Both the position numbers and the translations under genes were made by a program. From the NCBI RefSeq assembly GCF_003970695.1, contig NZ_CP034570.1, forward strand, positions 806,001 through 870,000: a stretch of 64,000 nucleotides of DNA, given 5' to 3'. Numbering within the stretch: the stretch's first letter is position 1; every line of letters starts with the position of its first letter. This DNA is from Maribacter sp. MJ134. GTDB taxonomy: Bacteria; Bacteroidota; Bacteroidia; Flavobacteriales; Flavobacteriaceae. Under the pieces are notes generated by a model, which saw nothing but the letters and a program-made list of their open reading frames with translations, searched no databases and was not told the origin of the DNA. Below, one piece after another: positions 1 to 8,684 of the stretch.

Positions 1-502
1 TTCCGCTATCAATGGATTTGCCAACTGCTATTTTTGCGTCATCTCTGCCATAGTTTATAATCGTAAATCTCGATAGAGGAGTATAATCTAATGATGGATA
101 TTCTATGATAATTGCACCTTCATTTTCAAGTTCAACTGCTTTGTCAATTTTCTTGGGCATACATATAATACATTCTCTATTTCTTGATTTATTCCTCAAT
201 AAATTTTTCATTTCATCGTCATTGACCCAACTCATATCTCTTGTGAAAATTACTACTCTTCCTCCGTTTTTTATCCAATCAAACATATAGTCTCGTATAT
301 CAGATTTATTTTTGTAAACCTGAGGTTTATTTGAAGTGTATTCGATTACCAATAAATAAATGGATACAAAACACAAAAAAAATGATGCAAACAAAAGAAA
401 CCACTCTAGTCCTCCAAATGTTTGTTGATCAGATTTTAAGGTAAAGATTAATCCAAAAAGCGATGCTATTGAACCAACTTGAGAAAGTATATTTTTTATC
501 AT
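1..502 (-). CDS. membrane-anchored protein of unknown function, 3' end outside window
   Basis: The frame is open from ATG at 502-500 to the window edge, giving about 167 residues, so the C-terminus is missing. Two hydrophobic stretches are visible, about residues 10-23 and 35-54 (WFLLFASFFLCFVSIYLL), followed by a soluble part beginning near residue 65. The soluble part contains GGRVVIFTRDMSW, a basic MPKKIDKA stretch and SRFTIINYGRDDAKIAVGK. Alternating beta strands and a conserved-looking 'TRDxSW ... RFTxxNYGRDxAxxAVGK' layout recall phospholipase-D-like or nucleotide-binding membrane effectors, but I cannot assign a family. The gene is visibly more AT-rich than gnd next to it. The frame is real (long open frame with sensible membrane topology); the function is unknown. 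Confidence 0.6.
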   Translation of the reverse strand, partial: MIKNILSQVGSIASLFGLIFTLKSDQQTFGGLEWFLLFASFFLCFVSIYLLVIEYTSNKPQVYKNKSDIRDYMFDWIKNGGRVVIFTRDMSWVNDDEMKNLLRNKSRNRECIICMPKKIDKAVELENEGAIIIEYPSLDYTPLSRFTIINYGRDDAKIAVGKSIDSG

Positions 503-569
503 TTTTAATTTTCGGAATTTAACACGCAACCTTATTTAATCGGTTTTAGGCATTTTGCTAATTTTCTCT

Positions 570-1979
570 TTAATCCTTCCATTCCGTATGAAATACACCT
601 TCTTTGTCCAATCGCTCATAGGTATGCGAGCCAAAATAATCGCGTTGTGCTTGTATAAGATTCAACGGTAGTCTGGAAGACGTATAGGCATCAAAATAAG
701 TTAGTGAATTGGAAAGTCCCGGTAAGGGTATTCCGTTCGTTGCGCCATAAGCTACCAGTTCACGAGCCGCATCAACGGTACCTTGAACCTTCTTAACAAA
801 GGTAGGGGAAAGCAACAGGTTAGGTAATTTGGCATCCGTTTTAAACGCATCGGTGATATCTGCTAAAAGTCCGGCACGGATGATACAACCTGCCCGCCAT
901 ATTTTGGCAATTACCGCAATATCCAGTTCGTACCCGTATTCTTTGGAAGCATCTGCAAGTTGGTGAAGGCCTTGCGCATAAGTAATGATAAAAGAAAAGT
1001 AAAGTGCCTCTTCACTTAATTTCTCCAGTTTGGCCTTGTCCATATGTGCCACTTTGGGTCGGTCGTACAGCGCATCCGCTTTAATGCGTTCATCCTTAAG
1101 AGCGGAAATTTCACGCATGCTTACGGCCACATCTATAGAAGGTACAGGGATACCTAAATCCATCGCGTTTTGGCTGGTCCACTTTCCAGTTCCCTTTTGC
1201 TTCGCCTTATCCAGTATTTTATCAACGAGTCGTCCATCACCCAAATCATCTTCCTGTTCAAATATTTCAGAGGTTATTTCTACCAGAAAAGATTGTAGGC
1301 GACCTGCATTCCATTTGGCATAGGTAGCGTGCAATTCATCATTGGAAAAGTCACCTCCTTTTTTGAGTACATCATAAATTTCCGAGGTCAGCTGCATTAA
1401 TCCGTATTCAATACCATTATGCACCATCTTCACATAGTTTCCTGCAGATTTTGGCCCTAGATAGGCTACACAAGGCTCATCTTTGTACTTGGCGGATACG
1501 GCCTCAAAAATAGGTTTTACATGCTGATAAGCTTCTTTATTGCCCCCGGGCATGATGCTAGGTCCTTTTCTTGCCCCTTTTGCACCACCGGACACGCCAG
1601 CCCCAAAAAAGTTAATTCCTTTTTCGGATAAATACGCTTCGCGTCTGTCCGTATCGGTAAAGAAAGAATTGCCACCGTCTATAATAATATCGCCTTCCTC
1701 CAAATCTGGAAGCAGGTTTTCTATAACAATATCCACCACCTTCCCAGCAGGGACCAGAAGCATAATTTTACGGGGTTTGGACAGTGCATTGATGAAAACC
1801 TTGGCATCGGTCGTGGCGTCCACTTTAGTTTTGTCACCCCCCTCTTCAATAAGCGCACTTACTTTTTCCGTATCCAAATCATTACCAAAGGCGGTAAAAC
1901 CGTTATCTGCAACGTTGAGGATAAAGTTTCTGCCCATTACACCCAATCCTACCAATCCAAAATCATATTTCTGCTCCAT
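570..1979 (-). CDS. gnd: 6-phosphogluconate dehydrogenase, decarboxylating
   Basis: This enzyme oxidises 6-phosphogluconate to ribulose-5-phosphate and CO2 with NADP, the last oxidative step of the pentose-phosphate pathway. The 469-residue length is normal for the bacterial family. The N-terminal dinucleotide fold shows GLGVMG at residues 11-16, then DGGNS at 101-105, the substrate loop VSGGAKGARKGP at 129-140, and KMVHNGIEYG at 184-193, which carries the expected catalytic Lys184 and Glu191. The helical C-terminal half includes the IWRAGCIIRA motif. The gene lies head-to-head with zwf and pgl across 139 bp, so the three oxidative-branch genes form one divergent cluster and probably share a regulatory region. 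Confidence 0.98.
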   Translation of the reverse strand: MEQKYDFGLVGLGVMGRNFILNVADNGFTAFGNDLDTEKVSALIEEGGDKTKVDATTDAKVFINALSKPRKIMLLVPAGKVVDIVIENLLPDLEEGDIIIDGGNSFFTDTDRREAYLSEKGINFFGAGVSGGAKGARKGPSIMPGGNKEAYQHVKPIFEAVSAKYKDEPCVAYLGPKSAGNYVKMVHNGIEYGLMQLTSEIYDVLKKGGDFSNDELHATYAKWNAGRLQSFLVEITSEIFEQEDDLGDGRLVDKILDKAKQKGTGKWTSQNAMDLGIPVPSIDVAVSMREISALKDERIKADALYDRPKVAHMDKAKLEKLSEEALYFSFIITYAQGLHQLADASKEYGYELDIAVIAKIWRAGCIIRAGLLADITDAFKTDAKLPNLLLSPTFVKKVQGTVDAARELVAYGATNGIPLPGLSNSLTYFDAYTSSRLPLNLIQAQRDYFGSHTYERLDKEGVFHTEWKD

Positions 1980-2118
1980 ATTATACTACTTGTTTAAAAT
2001 AAAATTCTATTCAATCAAAAATAAACGAAAATATCTTTACAGGGGATTATCTTACCATAAACTCATTGCTATTGCCTTTTCTTTTCGATACTTTTATACG
2101 CGAATAAGATGTTCCTTT

Positions 2119-3651
2119 ATGAAAAAAAAACAAAACCAGATGTTGGTTATTTTTGGCGCTTCGGGCGATTTAACGGCCAGAAAATTAGTGCCTGCCCTTT
2201 TTAACCTCTTCAAAGCCGACCAGCTACCCAAAAATTTTGTGGTTCTAGGGGCGAGCCGCAGTAATATGAGCGATGAAGCGTTTCGAGATAAGGTAGTCCT
2301 AGAAAGTGAATACCTCAAAGAAAAGAGTAAGGATGTTTCTGAAAAGAAGATGAAGACTTTTGCTTCTAAATTCTTTTATGAGGATTTGGGTGACACTTAT
2401 GACGGAGATTATTCAGGTCTAAAAAAACGTATTCATGAACTGAACGATAAGAAAAAGACAGAAGGGAACATTATGTATTACCTGTCCACACCTCCAACCT
2501 TGTACGAATCCATTGCCAAGAGTCTCTTCGATGCCGGTTTAAGTACGCAAAACAACGGTTGGAAACGACTAATTGTTGAAAAACCCTTTGGCTATAGCCT
2601 AGAGACGGCCCAACAATTGAACAATGGTCTGCAACAGTATTTTAAGGAAAATCAGATTTACAGGATCGATCATTATTTGGGCAAGGAGACCGTTCAAAAT
2701 CTGTTAGTTACCCGTTTTGCGAATAGTATTTTTGAGCCATTGTGGAACAGGAACTATATACACCATGTGGAGATAACCAATGCGGAAAGTGTGGGTGTTG
2801 AGAAAAGAGGCGGTTACTATGACAAGTCCGGTGCATTACGGGATATGTTTCAAAACCACCTGTTACAAATAGTATCGTTGGTGGTCATGGAACCACCAAT
2901 AGGCGATCAGCCAGAAGAAATCCGTAATGAGAAAGTAAAGGCATTAAAGTCCTTACGAATAATGAAGGATGCTAAAACCCTGCACGACCATACCATTAGA
3001 GCCCAATATATGGCCTCGAACATAGATGGTAAGGCGGTCAAGGGATATCGGGAAGAAGAAGGTGTAGCGGAAGATTCCTTAACGGAGACCTATGCTGCCA
3101 TTAAATTTTATGTGGATAATTGGCGTTGGAAAGATGTTCCGTTCTATGTGCGCACCGCCAAAAGAATGCCCACTAAAGCCACAGAGGTGGTCATCCATTT
3201 TAAGACGCCGCATCATCAAATTTTTCAGGATACCGGTATGCACAACAAGGATAATAAACTGATCATACGCATACAGCCAGATGAAGGTATTTTGGTAAAG
3301 TTCGGGGTGAAAGTTCCGGGACAAGGTTTCAAGGTGGAGCGCGCCAATCTTGATTTTTATTATGATAGCCTAGCAGAAACAAAAGTTATGGAGGCCTATG
3401 AACGCTTGCTTTTGGATGCCATGCAAGGAGATGCGACCTTGTATGCCAGAGCAGATGAAGTAGAGGCGGCTTGGGAATTCGTAGACCCTATTCTGGACTA
3501 CTGGAAGAACGGAAAGGACGTACGTATGTATGGTTATGCTGCCGGTGTTTGGGGACCTGAAAATGCGGATGAACTCATTGACGGAATAGGTTCGTGGAGA
3601 AATCCAGGTCCTAATTTGACGGATGACCCTGGTTTCTGCGTGCTTTGCTAA
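2119..3651 (+). CDS. zwf: glucose-6-phosphate 1-dehydrogenase
   Basis: This enzyme oxidises glucose-6-phosphate to 6-phosphogluconolactone with NADP, the entry step of the oxidative pentose-phosphate pathway. I place the start at ATG 2119, giving 510 residues: the frame is open much further upstream, but that part is antisense to gnd. An alternative ATG lies seven codons downstream. The nucleotide-binding motif GASGDLTARK is at residues 13-22, EKPFG at 154-158, and the active-site signature RIDHYLGKE at 182-190. The C-terminus ends with ENADELIDGIGSWRNPG, typical of the family. pgl follows after 88 bp, and gnd is divergent. Confidence 0.97.
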   Translation: MKKKQNQMLVIFGASGDLTARKLVPALFNLFKADQLPKNFVVLGASRSNMSDEAFRDKVVLESEYLKEKSKDVSEKKMKTFASKFFYEDLGDTYDGDYSGLKKRIHELNDKKKTEGNIMYYLSTPPTLYESIAKSLFDAGLSTQNNGWKRLIVEKPFGYSLETAQQLNNGLQQYFKENQIYRIDHYLGKETVQNLLVTRFANSIFEPLWNRNYIHHVEITNAESVGVEKRGGYYDKSGALRDMFQNHLLQIVSLVVMEPPIGDQPEEIRNEKVKALKSLRIMKDAKTLHDHTIRAQYMASNIDGKAVKGYREEEGVAEDSLTETYAAIKFYVDNWRWKDVPFYVRTAKRMPTKATEVVIHFKTPHHQIFQDTGMHNKDNKLIIRIQPDEGILVKFGVKVPGQGFKVERANLDFYYDSLAETKVMEAYERLLLDAMQGDATLYARADEVEAAWEFVDPILDYWKNGKDVRMYGYAAGVWGPENADELIDGIGSWRNPGPNLTDDPGFCVLC

Positions 3652-3739
3652 TTTAAGGAGTAAAGAGGAGTGTCCACAGATTAGTTAAGTTGAATTTCTG
3701 GTTTGGCGGAGTCGAAACCTGGTTTTTAAAAAGTTTGAA

Positions 3740-4459
3740 ATGGAATTAAAGATTTACAAGGATAAAAACGAAGTCGCAAAAGAATTTTCCAGCTACTTAG
3801 CGGATTTTGTGGCTGCGAAAGAAACGGTGCATATTGCATTATCAGGAGGAAGTACACCAAAGATTGTCTTTGATAGGTTAGCTTCCGATTATGCAGCTAA
3901 AATTGATTGGAGTAAAATCCATTTTTATTGGGGTGATGAGCGTTGTGTACCACCCACGGATGAACAGAGCAATTATAAAATGACGGTAGACCATCTTTTT
4001 TCTAAGATTACTATGCCAGAAGAAAATATTCATCGTGTTTTGGGAGAGAATAATCCAACGGGAGAGGCGATGCGCTATGCAAATCTTTTGGAGATTAACT
4101 TGGATAGGGTAGATGGGATACCTCAGTTTGACCTGGTGATTTTGGGCATGGGTGATGACGGACATACAGCTTCTATCTTTCCGCATGAAATAGCGCTATG
4201 GCATGCTGAGGATCATTGTGTTGTGGCTACGCATCCAGATTCTGGTCAAGAGCGTGTTTCCATTAATGGAAAGGTGATCAATAAATCCAAGGAAGTCGCT
4301 TTTTTAGTAACGGGCGAAAGTAAAGCAGAAAAAGTAACCGAAATCATAAGCAAAACTGGGGAACATAAAAGTTATCCGGCAAGTCTCGTAAACCCTGAGT
4401 CGGGAAATTTAGTATGGTTTTTAGACCATAGTGCGGCTTCAGGGGTTAAGGGAGATTAA
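3740..4459 (+). CDS. pgl: 6-phosphogluconolactonase (DevB/SOL type)
   Basis: This enzyme hydrolyses 6-phosphogluconolactone to 6-phosphogluconate between the Zwf and Gnd steps. The 239 residues show ALSGGSTPK near residues 33-41, FYWGDERCVPP at 62-72 and LGMGDDGHTASIFP at 135-148, which are the phosphate-binding and catalytic loops of the glucosamine-6-phosphate isomerase/6-phosphogluconolactonase fold. It lies 88 bp after zwf on the same strand and is probably co-transcribed. Its last 14 bp overlap the 3' end of the convergent thioesterase gene, so there is no room for a separate terminator between them. Confidence 0.96.
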   Translation: MELKIYKDKNEVAKEFSSYLADFVAAKETVHIALSGGSTPKIVFDRLASDYAAKIDWSKIHFYWGDERCVPPTDEQSNYKMTVDHLFSKITMPEENIHRVLGENNPTGEAMRYANLLEINLDRVDGIPQFDLVILGMGDDGHTASIFPHEIALWHAEDHCVVATHPDSGQERVSINGKVINKSKEVAFLVTGESKAEKVTEIISKTGEHKSYPASLVNPESGNLVWFLDHSAASGVKGD

Positions 4460-4991
4460 GTTTGCAATTTTCAGAAGCTAGAACGGCAAGAAATTCATCA
4501 ACTTTAAAATTGTTTTCATCAAACTTGGTATCTCTTTTAAAGGCCGATTCTTTTCGGAATTTACTTCTAGCAAAACGTCGTACACCTTGCGCATCGGTTA
4601 CCAATAGTCCAGGAATGGCTACACTATTGCCTTCTTCATCTTTGGCTACCATAGTGAAGTAAGAGGAATTACAGTGCTTCTTTTTGCCCGTAGTAATGTT
4701 TTCCGATTCTACACGTACACCTACGACCATAGAAGTCTTTCCGGTATAATTAATAGATGCCCTTAGGGTGACCAGCTCTCCAACTTCAATGGGGTTTAGG
4801 AAATCTACGCGATTCACCGAAGCCGTTACGCAATAACGCCTAGAATGCTTGGAGGCACAGGCAAAGGCGATTTGGTCCATAAGATTCAGAATATGTCCGC
4901 CATGTACTTTCCCGCCAAAATTGGAATGGGAGGGTAGCATTAATTCGGTAATTGAAACTCTAGATGCCTTTGCGCTTTTAAATTGTTCCAT
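4446..4991 (-). CDS. acyl-CoA thioesterase, hotdog fold
   Basis: This is a predicted cytoplasmic acyl-CoA hydrolase of the YciA/ACOT group with 181 residues. The hotdog core is visible in MLPSHSNFGGKVHGGHILNLMDQIA (residues about 18-42), where the N-F-GG-VHGG pattern is the family's substrate loop, followed by a beta sheet containing VDFLNPIEVGELV and GKTSMVVGVRVESEN. A basic C-terminal tail follows residue 150. Its ATG overlaps the stop codon of the upstream small membrane-protein gene (TAATG), suggesting translational coupling, and its end overlaps pgl on the other strand. The acyl chain specificity cannot be read from the sequence. Confidence 0.9.
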   Translation of the reverse strand: MEQFKSAKASRVSITELMLPSHSNFGGKVHGGHILNLMDQIAFACASKHSRRYCVTASVNRVDFLNPIEVGELVTLRASINYTGKTSMVVGVRVESENITTGKKKHCNSSYFTMVAKDEEGNSVAIPGLLVTDAQGVRRFARSKFRKESAFKRDTKFDENNFKVDEFLAVLASENCKLNLP

Positions 4992-5356
4992 TAGTTGTTA
5001 AAATGAGGTGAATTTTCGGGTACCACGTCGGTAATAAAATATTTGGTATCTCCTAACCACATAAAAGTAGCAAAGCGTTCTGTATAGTTTACTTTAACGT
5101 ATTGTCCTTGATACTTCTTTAGCTTTTCAATAACTTTTTTATCCTTATCCAAGACGGAGAACGCAAAAATCTGGGCTCCAGAGATACCCTGACTAATTTC
5201 TCCCTCCCAGGTCTTAACGAGGACGCCTTTATGACTTATTTTAATTAACTCTCCAGAACGTACCCCTTCGCTATAGGGCACAAAATAAATAAATGCGTAG
5301 TATGCGGCTAGCAGCACAAAGAGTCCGCCTATAAATAGGAATAGTATTTTTTTCAT
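4991..5356 (-). CDS. small single-pass membrane protein of unknown function
   Basis: This 121-residue protein has one N-terminal hydrophobic segment (about residues 3-27, ending near YAFIYFVPYS), probably an uncleaved anchor, and a soluble domain rich in beta strands with SGELIKISHKGVLVKTWEGE and KYQGQYVKVNYTERF. Homologues in flavobacteria are often labelled '6-phosphogluconate dehydrogenase' in databases. Nothing in this sequence supports that: there is no nucleotide-binding fold and the length is far too short. It is coupled to the thioesterase by a TAATG overlap and sits directly after rmuC. I do not recognise a function. Confidence 0.85.
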   Translation of the reverse strand: MKKILFLFIGGLFVLLAAYYAFIYFVPYSEGVRSGELIKISHKGVLVKTWEGEISQGISGAQIFAFSVLDKDKKVIEKLKKYQGQYVKVNYTERFATFMWLGDTKYFITDVVPENSPHFNN

Positions 5357-5410
5357 ATTATAATTTTAGTTTCGGCTCTTCTTCCGCAAAATCATCTTCT
5401 TGGGCACGTT

Positions 5411-6706
5411 TCAAAATAGGGTCTGGAATGGATTTTTAGCCTTGGCGCCCATTTTTTTAAGTTTTTCAATACTCGTAACGATGTTTCCACGACCTTCGAC
5501 CAGTTTGTTCATGGCACCTTTATATTCGGCTTTGGCATCGTCCATTTTTTTACCAACTTTGGTCAGGTCCCCTACAAAGCCTTCAAACTTATCATAGAGG
5601 GCTCCGGCCTGTCTTGCAATTTCAATAGCATTACGCTGCTGTTTTTCATTGTTCCACATACTATCTATGGTACGCAAGGTAGCGAGTAGGGTAGATGGAG
5701 TAACGATGACAATGTTTTGTTCAAAAGCCTTGTTATACAGGCTATTATCATTATTTATCGCAATAGCAAATGCAGGTTCTATAGGAACGAACATCAACAC
5801 AAAATCCGGACTCTCCATTTCATACAAATCTTCATACTTTTTGGCGGACAATTGGTCCACATGTCTTCGTAATGAATTGATGTGGTCTTTTAGATATTTC
5901 TCTTGTAAATCGTCCTCCGCATTAATGTATCGCTCATAGTCCGTTAGGGAAACCTTGGAATCCACAATCATTTTCTTACCATCTGGCAGGTTAATGATAA
6001 CGTCTGGAAGTACGCGGGAGCCGTCTTCTCTGGTAAAACTTTGCTGCACGGTGTATTCCCTGTCTTTCTCCAAACCGGATTTTTCCAACACCCGTTCCAA
6101 CACCAGCTCGCCCCAATTCCCTTGCATTTTACTATCGCCTTTAAGGGCTTTGGTCAAGTTTTCCGCCTCTTGGGTAATTTTCAGGTTTTGGGTCTGAAGG
6201 TTCAAGAGTTGCTCTTTGAGCGCTGAGTGAATGCTGATGTTCTCTTTTTGACTTTCCTCTACCTTTTTCTCAAAGAGTTGAATCTTCTCATTAAGGGGGG
6301 TTAAGATGTCTTTTATATTTTTTTCGTTTCGCGCTGTAAATTTTAAACTCTTCTCTTCCAATATTTTATTGGCAAGATTCTCAAATTCTTTAGTAAACTT
6401 TTCCTGCAGTTTTTCTACCTCTTCTTTTTGCTCTCTGTTCTTGAGCTGAAGGTTTTCCATATCGGCCTGATAACGAACTATTTGATTGCCGAGCTGTTCT
6501 TTCTCGTTCTGTAAATGTATTTTTTGTTCTTCCGTATCCCGTAAACGCTGCTCTAAGACGGTAAGATTATTATGCATTTGCTGCTCCCGTTCCTCTAGGG
6601 CACTCTGGCTAGATTTAGTCTTTAAATTTTGGATGTAATTCCCAAGAAAATAGCCTATTCCAAGGAAAACAAGGGCAATTAGTATATAAAGCAATGTCTC
6701 GTTCAT
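5411..6706 (-). CDS. rmuC: DNA recombination protein RmuC, apparently shortened at the C-terminus
   Basis: RmuC proteins are membrane-tethered, nuclease-fold proteins that limit inversions at short inverted repeats. The 431 residues start with a transmembrane segment (about residues 5-24), then a long coiled coil (about 30-190), then the core domain with GNWGELVLERVLEKSGLEKD, LPDVIINLPDGKKMIVDSKV and FVLMFVPIEPAFA. The frame stops at TGA 5413-5411 after NPFQTLF. One additional base in the short G run at 5419-5421 would continue the protein in the other frame as PILKRAQEDDFAEEEPKLKL and end at 5358, one base before the next gene, which looks like the authentic C-terminus. A near-consensus -7 box (TATCTTTA) lies just upstream of the start. 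Confidence 0.93.
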   Translation of the reverse strand: MNETLLYILIALVFLGIGYFLGNYIQNLKTKSSQSALEEREQQMHNNLTVLEQRLRDTEEQKIHLQNEKEQLGNQIVRYQADMENLQLKNREQKEEVEKLQEKFTKEFENLANKILEEKSLKFTARNEKNIKDILTPLNEKIQLFEKKVEESQKENISIHSALKEQLLNLQTQNLKITQEAENLTKALKGDSKMQGNWGELVLERVLEKSGLEKDREYTVQQSFTREDGSRVLPDVIINLPDGKKMIVDSKVSLTDYERYINAEDDLQEKYLKDHINSLRRHVDQLSAKKYEDLYEMESPDFVLMFVPIEPAFAIAINNDNSLYNKAFEQNIVIVTPSTLLATLRTIDSMWNNEKQQRNAIEIARQAGALYDKFEGFVGDLTKVGKKMDDAKAEYKGAMNKLVEGRGNIVTSIEKLKKMGAKAKNPFQTLF

Positions 6707-6739
6707 GGTGTGTTCTAAAAACCGTAGTAAAGATACAGG

Positions 6740-7510
6740 TTACTTCTGAATACGAAAAGCTCCCGTAGCGGAATCAAAAGTTACGGTATCTGAAGGAAAA
6801 AGACGCTCAAAAGCCTTGTTTTTGATAAGTGTACAAGGTTGTTCAAAAGGGTTTTTAGCACCATCCAGAATTACCATTTTATCACAGAGCTGTATGGACA
6901 TTTCTATCTCATGGCTTGTGAATAGAATTGTTTTTTGAGTTTGGTGCGCAATGGATTGTAACAATTTCAAGATTTGAACTTTGTGATACAAGTCTAAATG
7001 GGAAGTGGGCTCATCCAGTAGTATCATATCCGTATCCTGGGCAAAAGCTCTGGCAATGAGTACGCGTTGCAATTGTCCATCGCTTAGTTCATAGCACTTT
7101 TGATGTTTCAAATTTGTAAGCTCCAACATCTCAATAGCCGCGGTAATTTTTAGAAGATCGTTGGAGGATAGCTTGCCCAGCCAATTGGTATAGGGTTGTC
7201 TACCTAACGCTATGATTTCCTGTACTGTAAGGTTCTTTGAGGCAATCGGTTCTGTCAGGACCACACTGATTTTAGAGGCCAAAGTTAACGGATCATAATC
7301 CTCTAAATTCTTGCCGTTTATTTTGATGCTTCCTGAAATTTTAGGTTGAAAATTGCCAAGGGTCCGTAACAAGGTGGATTTACCAATACCGTTGATACCA
7401 ACGATTGCGGTAAGCTCTCCTTTTTGAAGTTGAAAGTTCATATTATCGCAAATGGATATGGATTTATAGCCAATGGACAAATCGCTTACATCTAAGGCGC
7501 TATGTTTCAC
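6740..7510 (-). CDS. btuD: vitamin B12-type ABC transporter ATP-binding protein
   Basis: This is the ATPase of a FecCDE/BtuCD-type importer, with 256 residues. Walker A is GINGIGKST at residues 38-46, the ABC signature is LSDGQLQRV at about 142-150, Walker B is MILLDEPTSHLD at about 161-172, and the switch histidine is in LFTSHEIE. Sequence alone would not separate B12 from haem or siderophore transport. The B12 assignment comes from the locus: a permease, a substrate-binding lipoprotein and, divergently, a TonB receptor under a cobalamin riboswitch. It is the last gene of the btuF-btuC-btuD unit, 41 bp after btuC. Confidence 0.88.
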   Translation of the reverse strand: MKHSALDVSDLSIGYKSISICDNMNFQLQKGELTAIVGINGIGKSTLLRTLGNFQPKISGSIKINGKNLEDYDPLTLASKISVVLTEPIASKNLTVQEIIALGRQPYTNWLGKLSSNDLLKITAAIEMLELTNLKHQKCYELSDGQLQRVLIARAFAQDTDMILLDEPTSHLDLYHKVQILKLLQSIAHQTQKTILFTSHEIEMSIQLCDKMVILDGAKNPFEQPCTLIKNKAFERLFPSDTVTFDSATGAFRIQK

Positions 7511-7551
7511 TTTTGTTTTAATGAATTATTTTTTTAGCAACTAACAACTAT

Positions 7552-8583
7552 TTAAAATACCATTTTTCGACTACGCAATAATAACCATATAACCACTGGC
7601 GCACCGATGATACTGGTTATAGCGTTTATAGGTAGTACATTCACCGAACCGGGAAGTTGCGCAACCATATCGCAAATTAATAAAATGATTCCTCCATAAA
7701 CGAGCACGGCGGGCACCAATATTCTATGGTCAGTTGTATCAAAAATTTGTCGTGTTAAATGAGGTACGGCTAAACCTACAAAGGCTATGGGACCCGCAAA
7801 GGCCGTAATACTTCCTGCTAACAATCCTGTAGCGATGATGATGATATAACGTGACTTTTTAAGGTTAATACCTAGACTTTGTGCATAATGCTCTCCCAGC
7901 AAGTATCCGTTTAAGGATTTAATAGACAGTACACTTAACAGTACGCCCAAACAAACAAAGCCCAGCAACAGCGCCAATTGCGACCAGGACAGGTTGCCGA
8001 CACTACCAAAGGACCAATAGATGAACTGTTGTAATTTTTCCGCATTGCTTAAATAGGAAAGCACACTTACGATAGCCGCAGTAATACTTCCGAACATAAG
8101 ACCGATAATGAGTAATGCCATGGTATCCTTTATTTTCAAGGCTACGACCAACACGGCCAACAGCACTAAGAAACTACCCACACTAGAGGCGATTGCCAGC
8201 GCAACGTCGTTGGCAAGGCCAAACGTCGCCAATCCGGAAAAAAAGGAAGCGCCCATAATAAGAAGGGCCGCCCCTAAACTGGCTCCTGAACTAATTCCTA
8301 GAACAAAAGGTCCGGCCAATGGATTCCTGAAAAGTGTTTGCATCAAAAGCCCGCTTAGTGCCAAGCCCCCACCAACTAAAATGGCAGTACAGGATTTGGG
8401 AATACGATAATTCCAAATGATGTATGCGGAGGAAGCGTCCTCTAATTCCCCTCCAAAAATCGCATTTACTGTATCCGATAAAGAAATAGAAACAGAGCCC
8501 AAGCTAAGATTTAGTACAAAACAAAGCCCTAATAACAGGATTAAAAAGAGGAATGAAAAACGATATGTTCTTTGATACTCCAA
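7552..8583 (-). CDS. btuC: FecCD-family ABC transporter permease, probable B12 permease
   Basis: This inner-membrane permease of 343 residues has about ten hydrophobic segments. Family motifs are the GGGLALSGLLMQTLFRNPLAGPFVLG block (first half split here: GGGLALSG, then NPLAGP and LGISSGASLGAAL) and GPIAFVGLAVPHLTRQ, which contacts the ATPase. The only start compatible with the frame is TTG at 8583-8581, because a TAA stop directly precedes it. That TAA is also the expected stop of the frame-corrected btuF, so the two genes would touch and be translationally coupled. It works with BtuD and BtuF; the B12 substrate is inferred from the riboswitch-controlled receptor next door. Confidence 0.88.
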   Translation of the reverse strand: MEYQRTYRFSFLFLILLLGLCFVLNLSLGSVSISLSDTVNAIFGGELEDASSAYIIWNYRIPKSCTAILVGGGLALSGLLMQTLFRNPLAGPFVLGISSGASLGAALLIMGASFFSGLATFGLANDVALAIASSVGSFLVLLAVLVVALKIKDTMALLIIGLMFGSITAAIVSVLSYLSNAEKLQQFIYWSFGSVGNLSWSQLALLLGFVCLGVLLSVLSIKSLNGYLLGEHYAQSLGINLKKSRYIIIIATGLLAGSITAFAGPIAFVGLAVPHLTRQIFDTTDHRILVPAVLVYGGIILLICDMVAQLPGSVNVLPINAITSIIGAPVVIWLLLRSRKMVF

Positions 8584-8684
8584 TTATTCAAGCGGTTTAA
8601 AAAAGAAGGGTTGATGTTCCGGTAACAATTCTGGATGAAAAATATGTATCAAATCTTTTAGAACCAAATCCGGTCTTTGAGGAG

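Noticed and set aside
1540-2118. In-frame upstream extension of zwf to 703 residues
   Set aside because: It runs antisense through gnd and has no similarity to dehydrogenases; the normal N-terminus begins at 2119.
4991-5356. 6-phosphogluconate dehydrogenase label for the small membrane protein
   Set aside because: It lacks any nucleotide-binding or substrate motif, and the real gnd is at 570-1979.
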